From: Bacteroidota bacterium
GTDB taxonomy: Bacteria; Bacteroidota; Bacteroidia; SpSt-205; S141-50
NCBI GenBank assembly: GCA_015490695.1
Contig: WFXK01000355.1
Span: 1-8,568, forward strand
Length of the DNA: 8,568 nucleotides
Reading direction: 5' to 3'
A program made the translations under genes and the position numbers. The notes under the pieces were generated by a model. The model saw nothing but the letters and a program-made list of their open reading frames with translations. It was not told the DNA's origin and did no database searches. Below, piece by piece: positions 1 through 5,734 of this stretch (positions are counted from its first letter, which is position 1; every line of letters begins with the position of its first letter).

Positions 1-211
1 AATCTACATTATTCATCGCTTGTAGTACCACATGGTAGGATCGGATGTCGCCTTCTATAAAGGTGATTTCGCTTAAGACGTCTTTGAGGTTCTCTATGGT
101 ACCTGTGGAGAGATTATCTAATACGGTTACTTTTTCACCTTTTTCAATCAGGGTTTTAACGATATGAGAGCCGATGAAGCCGGCGCCACCTGTAACCAAG
201 TAGTGTGCCAC
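1..211 (-). CDS. NAD-dependent sugar epimerase/dehydratase, SDR family (N-terminal part only)
   Basis: The first 70 codons of an extended short-chain dehydrogenase/reductase are present; the rest lies beyond the left edge. The protein opens with a Rossmann fold: strand YLVTG, then the glycine motif GGAGFIG (residues 8-14), then VTVLDNLSTG with Asp32 placed to bind the adenosine ribose of NAD, then EGDIR with Asp55. This pattern is typical of UDP-glucose 4-epimerases and dTDP-glucose 4,6-dehydratases, which act in the cytoplasm on nucleotide sugars for LPS, capsule or glycan synthesis. The substrate cannot be told from this fragment because the catalytic YxxxK is missing. The start is GTG at 211, which gives a normal N-terminus (M-A-H-Y-L-V-T-G-G). 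No ATG is available upstream, and a later start would cut into the first strand. The GTG lies 2 nt after the tRNA-Leu 3' end, so the gene is probably read together with the two tRNAs. Family assignment is firm; exact function is open. Confidence 0.88.
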   Translation of the reverse strand, partial: MAHYLVTGGAGFIGSHIVKTLIEKGEKVTVLDNLSTGTIENLKDVLSEITFIEGDIRSYHVVLQAMNNVD

Positions 212-213
212 AG

Positions 214-301
214 TGCCGGGGGCGGGACTCGAACCCGCACGGGCATTGGATTGCCCACAGGATTTTAAGTCCTGAGCGTCTACCAATTCCGCCACCCCGG
301 C
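214..301 (-). tRNA. tRNA-Leu (anticodon UAA)
   Basis: A complete class II tRNA of 88 nt. The acceptor strand GCCGGGG pairs with CCCCGGC and is followed by discriminator A at 214. The anticodon stem CAGGA/TCCTG encloses loop CTTAAAA, with anticodon TAA at 265-267. The long variable arm GGGCA/TGCCC and the T arm GCGGG/CCCGC with a TTCGAGT loop are intact. CCA is not encoded; the next bases are C and T. It reads UUA and probably UUG. Residues 36-38 are AAA, the context recognised by MiaA and then MiaB for ms2i6A37, so this tRNA is a likely substrate of the MiaB encoded later in the window. It lies 4 nt downstream of tRNA-Gly in the same transcript. Confidence 0.97.
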
Positions 302-305
302 ACAG

Positions 306-378
306 AGCGGACGACGGGATTTGAACCCGCGACCTCCACCTTGGCAAGGTGGCGCTCTAACCCCTGAGCTACGTCCGC
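306..378 (-). tRNA. tRNA-Gly (anticodon GCC)
   Basis: A complete 73-nt tRNA. The acceptor GCGGACG pairs with CGTCCGC and the discriminator is U, as usual for tRNA-Gly. The D arm is GCTC/GAGC. The anticodon stem CCACC/GGTGG encloses loop TTGCCAA with anticodon GCC at 343-345, reading GGC and GGU. The T arm is GCGGG/CCCGT with a TTCAAAT loop; its last pair is G-U. CCA is not encoded. It is the first gene of the minus-strand unit, beginning 13 nt after the -7 promoter box at 391-398. Confidence 0.97.
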
Positions 379-390
379 CTGTTCAAGCCG

Positions 391-422
391 CAAAATTATA
401 GCCTTCCTTCCATTTTTGCAAA
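391..422 (-). promoter_or_regulatory. Bacteroidota-type promoter of the tRNA-Gly/tRNA-Leu/epimerase unit
   Basis: Read on the minus strand, TTTG (419-422) is followed by a 20-nt spacer and TAATTTTG (391-398). This matches the -33 TTTG and -7 TAnnTTTG consensus of the Bacteroidota primary sigma factor. Transcription would start near 385-387, some 8 nt before the mature tRNA-Gly 5' end, a normal distance for a short tRNA leader. The match is seen directly; activity is inferred. Confidence 0.72.
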
Positions 423-429
423 TCTTGCG

Positions 430-437
430 TAACTTTG
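430..437 (+). promoter_or_regulatory. Candidate -7 box just before the YceI gene
   Basis: TAACTTTG fits the Bacteroidota -7 consensus TAnnTTTG exactly and ends 4 nt before the ATG at 442. Transcription would then begin at or next to the ATG, giving a leaderless mRNA. No good -33 TTTG is present 19-21 nt upstream; the bases there read CCTTC. The promoter is therefore weaker evidence than the other three in this window. It would overlap the -33 box of the divergent tRNA promoter (419-422), so the two may compete. Confidence 0.4.
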
Positions 438-441
438 CCCT

Positions 442-978
442 ATGGCAACCTTCTTTCTCTTACTTCCCTTCCTAACCCTACAAGCTCAGCTCTATGTTAC
501 CCGAGAAGCCCATGTGTGGTTCTATTCCCATGCCCCTTTAGAAGACATCACCGCTCACAGCTACCAAGGAACTATTGTGCTAAAACCCAAAACCCAAGAA
601 GTCGTAGCTAAAGTGCTTATCCGCTCCTTCCAATTCAAAAAAGCCCTTATGCAAGAACACTTCAATGAAAACTACATGGAAAGCCATAAATACCCTTATG
701 CAACCTTCAAAGGAAAAATCTTACAACCTATTGACTGGAACCAACCCGCTACCCATGAAATAGAAGTCCAAGGGACTTTAACTATCCATGGTGTGTCAAG
801 AGAAGTAAAACTTCCTGGAAAAGTTACCATAGATAAAAACAAAAACATAAAAGTATACTCCCGTTTTTATGTCCTATTAAAAGACTACAATATTAAACGT
901 CCGAAAGTTGTAGAGCAAAATATTGCAGAAAAGATTCAAGTTACTGTGGAAGGTACCTTGACGCCTTTAACACGATAA
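442..978 (+). CDS. YceI-family secreted lipid-binding protein
   Basis: A 178-residue protein of the YceI family, a lipocalin-like beta-barrel; characterised members bind polyisoprenoid or other long lipids in the periplasm. The core pattern is clear: strand VVAKVLIRSFQFKKALM, then QEHFNENYMESHKYPYATFKGKI (about residues 71-93), then EVQGTLTIHGVSREVKLPG (about 113-131), ending in IQVTVEGTL. The histidine and ESxKYP segment is the family signature and resembles Bacteroidota YceI proteins. The N-terminus FFLLLPFLTLQAQ looks like a short signal peptide cleaved near residue 16, though it has no Lys or Arg before the hydrophobic stretch. The ATG at 442 is the only usable start: an in-frame TAA lies at 430-432. 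The phosphatase gene follows after 4 nt, so the two are probably one transcript. Ligand and physiological role are unknown. Confidence 0.9.
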   Translation: MATFFLLLPFLTLQAQLYVTREAHVWFYSHAPLEDITAHSYQGTIVLKPKTQEVVAKVLIRSFQFKKALMQEHFNENYMESHKYPYATFKGKILQPIDWNQPATHEIEVQGTLTIHGVSREVKLPGKVTIDKNKNIKVYSRFYVLLKDYNIKRPKVVEQNIAEKIQVTVEGTLTPLTR

Positions 979-982
979 AAGC

Positions 983-3316
983 ATGCAAGAAAAGGGCTCG
1001 CAAACCCGGAAGTGGTTGCGTTACTTATTTGCCCCTTGGGTGCTTGCTGCAATAGGGCTCTACCCTGCATGGATTTTGCTCAATGCACTTTATGCTCCAT
1101 TACAAAAACCTTTTCATTTGCTTAGAGGTGACCCACAAAACCCTTATCAATTTCAATTTATTAACGACACCGCTACTATAAAATACGAGCAAGATACCAC
1201 TACTAAGGTTTATTTAAACTTCCTTTCTACTTCTATCACGCTCCCGTATCAAGATATTATCCTAAAAGCACTCTTGGAAAAACACAGAATCTTTCTTGTA
1301 GGGAAACACTTTCTTTATATTTACAATTTTCAAAATAAGCGAATCACAACTTATCAACTTCCTAAGGAATATACTTTTAAAACGATTGTTTCTGGGGATT
1401 TTCTGCAAAAAGAAGAGGTTGCTTTATTGTTTAGTGCTCCGAGAAAAGGAAAAAGCATCATTATGGTATTAGATACTGCCGGCGTTAAAAGCCACTGGGA
1501 GTATCCTATTCTTTTCACCTCTTTTGCATTGGCTTTTGATACCGATAAAGACAATAAAGATGAGCTTTTAGCCAATGTAGAAGTTCCTTTTTATAAAGAT
1601 AAATCAACACAATGTTTTTTATTTGATGGAGAAACAAAAACGATTCCACTTGCACAGCGTCCTATTGGTAGTGGTTATTCCCATGTCAGTGCCTTACCTT
1701 GGCAAGTGAATAAAAAAGTCTATTTGGTTTTTCTTCATCAGAACCTCCGCCAAAGTAAAACCCTTTGTAAAAGTCAATGTTGCTGGGATGATGTAAATTT
1801 TAGAAAATATAGTGAGTTTTTATGGATTACTGAACAAGGAATAAAAGATTACCGAGGAGAAAGTTGTTTTCAGTTATCGTTAAATGAAGAGGAAGGTCGC
1901 TTCCTTTACTATAGCATTTTGTTACCTCAAAAGGATTTCAAAACCCTTTATGTAGTAAATCGCTATCCTGAAAAAGTTCGGATTCTAAAGCTCTACTTCA
2001 GGGGGAAACCTCGTTTAGCGCTTGTTAATGAATTTTCTACCATAGACTTAGATGCACCGCTTTCTAAATTACACAATTATCAACTTTATTCGCTTTATGG
2101 AGACTACAAGGCGGTTCAGTGGGCGGATTTAGACCACGATAACTACTGGGAATACATTTTTGCAACAACCGAAGGTATTTACGTCATAGATGATAATTGG
2201 AAATATTTTTCTACACGGCACTTTGATATACCCCTTAGAAGCGTTCCTCAATTAAGCATAGGAAAAGATAAAAAGGGACAGTATCAAATTTTAGTATTAA
2301 CAGGCACAGGTAAGAATCTCCTTTTTACACCTCATTTAAATCCTATCTACCATCTACGATGGTTGGTTTTAATAGGACTTTATGGTGCATTAACTTTACT
2401 GCTTTGGGGAATTCAGCAACTGCATCATCATGTACGAGAGCAATTTATTTTGGAATTAGAAAGGAAAGTAGAAGAACAGACAAGACAAATTAATGAAAGC
2501 ATCAATGCAGCAACTAAGGTTCAAGCAGCGTTGATACCCCCTTCTAATTATCTAAGTCGGTTTACGCCGTCTTACTTTTTATATTTAAAGCAATGTGAGA
2601 AAGTAGGAGGTGATTTTTGGTGGTGTTCCAATAAAGGACGTCGTTATCTTTTAGCAGGGGATTGTTTAGGACATGGTATTCCTGCTGCGCTCATGGTTGC
2701 TATCTGCATCAGTAGTGCAACTCAAGCCATTTTATCCTCAGAAAATCCTACCCCGGCTTCTATTCTGCAATTTATCATTGATGCCCTAAGAAAGACTTTT
2801 CAATACCGAGGTCGTTATTTCCATGAAGGTATGGAGGGAATGGTCATGGAACAGGAAAAAGAGCGATTAAAAATTGCTACTTGGGGATGGCCCGTTTATC
2901 TTATTGCTCCTAAGCCATTAAGGTTATACCATCAAAAAAATGTGCTTATTCAAGAGCAAACCGCTTTCTTAGGTAGTGCTCGTGCCTTTAGTAGAGTTCC
3001 TTATCCCATTTGGCGAATAATGCCCAAAACAAAACAACAAATCATGCAATTTGAAGTAGATAAATCGGCTGTTTGCGCCCTTTTTGTAACGTCTGACGGT
3101 ATTTTAGACCAATTAGGCGGGGCAAAACGCAGAAAGTTTGGAATCAAAAACACTGTAAGGCTCTTGTATAAAATTTACTTAACACATCCCAAACAGCGAA
3201 AAGCGATGACCGTAGCAACCTTAAACAAGTGGATGGAATTAGGAAACTGTACTGCAGTAGACGATAGAATTATCTTAGGACTTTTTTATCAACCACCTCC
3301 TTTTTACCTTTCATAG
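983..3316 (+). CDS. Transmembrane SpoIIE-type PP2C serine/threonine phosphatase with FG-GAP-like sensor domain
   Basis: A 777-residue putative signalling phosphatase. Order: a short basic cytoplasmic tail; a membrane segment at about 15-36; a large extracytoplasmic region at about 40-455; a second membrane segment at about 458-478; a coiled-coil linker at about 485-515; a SpoIIE/PPM phosphatase domain at about 525-772. Putative metal ligands are present: VGGDF (D544), GDCLGHG (D560), TSDG (D705) and DDR (D760, D761). Such enzymes usually dephosphorylate anti-anti-sigma STAS proteins or similar targets; none is encoded nearby, so the substrate is unknown. The outer region holds two FG-GAP-like acidic loops, DTDKDNKDE (from D186) and DLDHDNYWE (from D382), typical of calcium-binding beta-propeller blades, and five cysteines (211, 262, 266, 267, 295). 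Signal sensing through this domain is inference. The middle of the catalytic domain departs from the family: WGWP stands where Bacteroidota relatives usually have an A-N/G-P-type motif. The gene follows YceI by 4 nt. Confidence 0.88.
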   Translation: MQEKGSQTRKWLRYLFAPWVLAAIGLYPAWILLNALYAPLQKPFHLLRGDPQNPYQFQFINDTATIKYEQDTTTKVYLNFLSTSITLPYQDIILKALLEKHRIFLVGKHFLYIYNFQNKRITTYQLPKEYTFKTIVSGDFLQKEEVALLFSAPRKGKSIIMVLDTAGVKSHWEYPILFTSFALAFDTDKDNKDELLANVEVPFYKDKSTQCFLFDGETKTIPLAQRPIGSGYSHVSALPWQVNKKVYLVFLHQNLRQSKTLCKSQCCWDDVNFRKYSEFLWITEQGIKDYRGESCFQLSLNEEEGRFLYYSILLPQKDFKTLYVVNRYPEKVRILKLYFRGKPRLALVNEFSTIDLDAPLSKLHNYQLYSLYGDYKAVQWADLDHDNYWEYIFATTEGIYVIDDNWKYFSTRHFDIPLRSVPQLSIGKDKKGQYQILVLTGTGKNLLFTPHLNPIYHLRWLVLIGLYGALTLLLWGIQQLHHHVREQFILELERKVEEQTRQINESINAATKVQAALIPPSNYLSRFTPSYFLYLKQCEKVGGDFWWCSNKGRRYLLAGDCLGHGIPAALMVAICISSATQAILSSENPTPASILQFIIDALRKTFQYRGRYFHEGMEGMVMEQEKERLKIATWGWPVYLIAPKPLRLYHQKNVLIQEQTAFLGSARAFSRVPYPIWRIMPKTKQQIMQFEVDKSAVCALFVTSDGILDQLGGAKRRKFGIKNTVRLLYKIYLTHPKQRKAMTVATLNKWMELGNCTAVDDRIILGLFYQPPPFYLS

Positions 3317-3419
3317 AAGGGTATCCTTCCGCATTTTCTGAACAAATATCAGACACAATTATCTTTTTACTTGTAAAGAAAACTCTATGAAATCCTCAAA
3401 AACTTCTCAAGTCATTACC

Positions 3420-4106
3420 CTAAGGTACCACACCATAATCTACCAATTCTATGCGTGTCATATAGCTATCTGTGCTTAAAATACGATTATTGCCGTCATA
3501 ATCCCAAAGCAACATGCGGTCATAGCGTTTAATCATCCCTACTTCAGGAGCATATAACTCATACGTGTGAATCTCTTGCAATATAGAACCCTCTACATGG
3601 CGCTGTAATACCATAACACAATTCTGAAAAGTGTTTTGTTGGATTGTTACAGTAGTATCCACATTAACATAACGATAAAACTCCGGATCAAAATCATTAA
3701 AGCGATTGCCATCCCAACTTTTATTCAGTTCCACGGGGAACTCTAAAACAACATAACGGGTGTTTCCTTCTCTGCGTTCTGCATGCGTTGTGCTTTTATA
3801 AAGCGTCCAAAGCTCTCTGAAAGTAAAGTTTCCTGGATAAGTAGGACTTTCATAACGCTCCAAACGATACAACGTCCTTCCATTGATGTCTTTTTCCGTA
3901 CCTGTGAGTTTTTCATAAACAAAATAATGTTTAAAAATCGTGTCTGTGGTTGTAAAAGTAGTGTCCCACACTTCGTAGATTCTATATAATCCGATGGTTA
4001 CAGGGAAGAGTTCGCTGCCTTTTGGAGGCGAAACTTCAATCTTTCTTACGCAAGCGACTAACAAAAACGCTATGCTACCACTGAGAAAATGCTTTATTGA
4101 AGACAT
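3420..4106 (-). CDS. Putative lipoprotein of unknown function
   Basis: A 228-residue protein I cannot assign to a named family. The ATG at 4106 gives a clear lipoprotein signal: a basic residue at Lys5, a hydrophobic stretch, then lipobox LVAC with Cys19 as the lipidated residue. A TTG nine nt further upstream (4115) is in frame but less likely. The mature part is rich in Thr, Tyr, Arg and aromatic residues, with alternating patterns that suggest beta-strands. It opens with FPVTIGLYRIYEVWDTT, an opening that resembles hypothetical Bacteroidota lipoproteins, and ends with a YAPEVGMIKRYD segment followed by more strands. The only cysteines are the lipobox one and one near NCVM. It is the last gene of the miaB operon and overlaps the lptE 3' end by 32 nt in another frame, so translation may be coupled. 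Its place after lptE suggests an envelope role, but that is only inference from position. Confidence 0.8.
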   Translation of the reverse strand: MSSIKHFLSGSIAFLLVACVRKIEVSPPKGSELFPVTIGLYRIYEVWDTTFTTTDTIFKHYFVYEKLTGTEKDINGRTLYRLERYESPTYPGNFTFRELWTLYKSTTHAERREGNTRYVVLEFPVELNKSWDGNRFNDFDPEFYRYVNVDTTVTIQQNTFQNCVMVLQRHVEGSILQEIHTYELYAPEVGMIKRYDRMLLWDYDGNNRILSTDSYMTRIELVDYGVVP

Positions 4107-4569
4107 CTTGGGCAATTTTTTTTCCTATGGTCTCAATCAATTGATCTTGAATGGTAGAAATATTCACCGAAGCATCAAAATCAGCAAAATTGGAAAAAGT
4201 TTGCTCCCAATTCTCCGCCTCGTTATGACGATTCTCATAACGAACTATTAAAGTAATTTTCAATCGGTTTTGTTGGGTTTGGTCCCCTGCAGCAATACTA
4301 ACTGGAACAATCTCATAACCTGTGATAGTCCCATAAAAACAAACATCAGCTTCTGAAGCACGGTTGGCTAAAGTCAAACTACTTTGCGTAATAATTACAT
4401 CTCGCAGTAGTTCTGCTAATTGCTGGTCCAGTCCAGGAATCACTACAGGTGCTTGGTTCTCAAAGTTGGCTACATAGACTTTTTTTATCTCAGGTGCAAT
4501 GATAGCACCTGTAAAAGAATAATGGCAACTACACAAAAGCAAACCACTAAGCCATAAACTCTTTTTCAT
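4075..4569 (-). CDS. lptE: LptE-family LPS-assembly lipoprotein
   Basis: A 164-residue lipoprotein matching the LptE family as found in Bacteroidota. LptE partners the outer-membrane barrel LptD and helps insert lipopolysaccharide into the outer leaflet. The signal peptide MKKSLWLSGLLLCSC has a basic start and a lipobox LCSC with Cys15 as the probable lipidated residue. The mature part begins HYSFTGA, typical of these proteins. It then shows VYVANFENQAPVV, QQLAELLRDVIITQSSLTLAN, a strand pair around GTITGYEIVPV, LKITLIVRYEN, a WEQTFSNFADFD segment, and a C-terminal helix ending DVFNKAFSQW. Length is normal. Start choice: the ATG at 4569 gives the best signal peptide; ATG 4578 and GTG 4584 are in frame but put extra residues before MKK. 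It overlaps the upstream sigma-54 activator by 23 nt. Family assignment rests on recognised sequence pattern and gene order. Confidence 0.85.
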   Translation of the reverse strand: MKKSLWLSGLLLCSCHYSFTGAIIAPEIKKVYVANFENQAPVVIPGLDQQLAELLRDVIITQSSLTLANRASEADVCFYGTITGYEIVPVSIAAGDQTQQNRLKITLIVRYENRHNEAENWEQTFSNFADFDASVNISTIQDQLIETIGKKIAQDVFNKAFSQW

Positions 4570-5734
4570 CAATGCCATAAGCACGAATTTTTCTATAAAG
4601 GGTTCTTTCGGAAATTCCTAAGGCTTTTGCGGCTTTTTTCCTGCTACCGTAAAACCTTTTAAGTGCTTTCACAATAAGACGACGTTCATTAGCTTCCAAG
4701 GAAAGGTCTTCTTCTTCCTCTTGCTGTTTAGCAGGGAGCACATGAACGGGATTACGGGCTAAAAGCTGTTTGATTTCTTCCAAATCTTTTTTAATAGAAA
4801 GCATAGCTTTGGTTAAAGAAGTCGTAGCAAGGGGTTCATTTCGGAAAGCAACAGGCTCTTCGTTCAGCGCATAGGACATCTCTTGATAAGCCGTAGAAGG
4901 TTTTAAAAGCACAGGTGGCATTGCCTCTTGGAAATTATAAAGCTCTTTTAATAAAGCGGCGTCTACAAGCGTCCGTGGAGACAAAATCGTTACTTTTTCT
5001 ACTAAGTTTTTTAATTCTCTAACGTTGCCTGGCCAATGATAGGATAATAATAGTTGTTTGGCATCATCTGTTAACTCTACAACAGGACGATAGTATTTTT
5101 CTGCGAATTCTAAGGCAAAGTATTCAAAAAGGAGGATAACGTCTTCACCCCGTTCTCTTAGAGGCGGCATGTAGATGGTTACGGTATTAAGCCGATAATA
5201 AAGGTCTTCTCGGAATTTTCCTTCTCGGATACGTTGTAAAAGGTTTTTATTCGTTGCTGCAACGATACGCACATCGGTTTTACGGACTTTACTGCTACCA
5301 ACCCGGAGGAATTCTCCTGTTTCTAAAACCCTGAGCAGGCGGGCTTGGGTATGGAGGGGCATCTCTCCAATTTCATCTAAGAACAAGGTACCACCATTGG
5401 CTTCTTCAAAATAACCTTTTCGGGATTCATAAGCAGAGGTGAACGCTCCTCGCTCGTGTCCAAAGAGCTCTGAATCTAAAGTACCTTCTGGAATCGCTCC
5501 GCAGTTAATTGCCATATAGGGCTGATGGCGACGATGGCTTAAACTATGGATGATTTGTCCAAAAACTTCTTTTCCTGTGCCGCTTTCTCCCAAGACTAAA
5601 ACCGTTACATCGCTGGGCGCCACTCTAATAGCGATTTCAATAGCGCGGTCTAACTTCGATGAGCGCCCTATGATGCGCCAACGCCGCTTTACCTGTGCAA
5701 TCTCCTCTTTGATATTCCGTACAACAGGCTTCAT
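4547..5734 (-). CDS. Sigma-54-dependent transcriptional activator without receiver domain (AAA+ and Fis-type HTH)
   Basis: A 395-residue bacterial enhancer-binding protein. It would hydrolyse ATP to remodel sigma-54 RNA polymerase at promoters. The AAA+ domain spans about 20-245: Walker A GESGTGKE (49-56), sigma-54 contact loop GAFTSA (96-101), Walker B TLFLDE (116-121), sensor I VAATN (158-162), arginine fingers in REDLYYRLN (R175, R181) and sensor II WPGNVREL (234-241). A long linker with a run of glutamates follows, then a Fis-type helix-turn-helix at the C-terminus (KKAAKALGISERTLYRKI). There is no receiver, GAF or PAS domain in front, so control must come from a partner, from expression, or from the linker, as in PspF-like proteins. 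The contact loop has Ser where GAFTGA has its second Gly. The ATG overlaps the miaB stop as ATGA (5731-5734), which fixes the start. Orthologues commonly lie beside miaB and lptE in Bacteroidota; the regulated genes are unknown. Confidence 0.93.
   Translation of the reverse strand: MKPVVRNIKEEIAQVKRRWRIIGRSSKLDRAIEIAIRVAPSDVTVLVLGESGTGKEVFGQIIHSLSHRRHQPYMAINCGAIPEGTLDSELFGHERGAFTSAYESRKGYFEEANGGTLFLDEIGEMPLHTQARLLRVLETGEFLRVGSSKVRKTDVRIVAATNKNLLQRIREGKFREDLYYRLNTVTIYMPPLRERGEDVILLFEYFALEFAEKYYRPVVELTDDAKQLLLSYHWPGNVRELKNLVEKVTILSPRTLVDAALLKELYNFQEAMPPVLLKPSTAYQEMSYALNEEPVAFRNEPLATTSLTKAMLSIKKDLEEIKQLLARNPVHVLPAKQQEEEEDLSLEANERRLIVKALKRFYGSRKKAAKALGISERTLYRKIRAYGIDEKEFMA

Noticed and set aside
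156..347. A 63-codon open frame on the minus strand across both tRNA genes
   Set aside because: It runs through two well-formed tRNAs and has no recognisable protein features.
214..378. Integration of a mobile element at the tRNA genes
   Set aside because: The tRNA genes are followed at once by an ordinary epimerase gene, with no integrase and no repeated tRNA 3' fragment in view.
3316..3329. A possible terminator hairpin GAAGG-GTAT-CCTTC at the end of the phosphatase gene
   Set aside because: The stem is only 5 bp, overlaps the stop codon, and lacks a proper run of T. A 4-bp ACTT-GAG-AAGT stem followed by T's near 3400 on the minus strand is equally weak. The 103-nt convergent gap holds no terminator I can support.
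3994..4251. An 85-codon plus-strand frame opposite the lipoprotein and lptE
   Set aside because: It lies antisense to two genes with convincing lipoprotein signals and shows no motif of its own.
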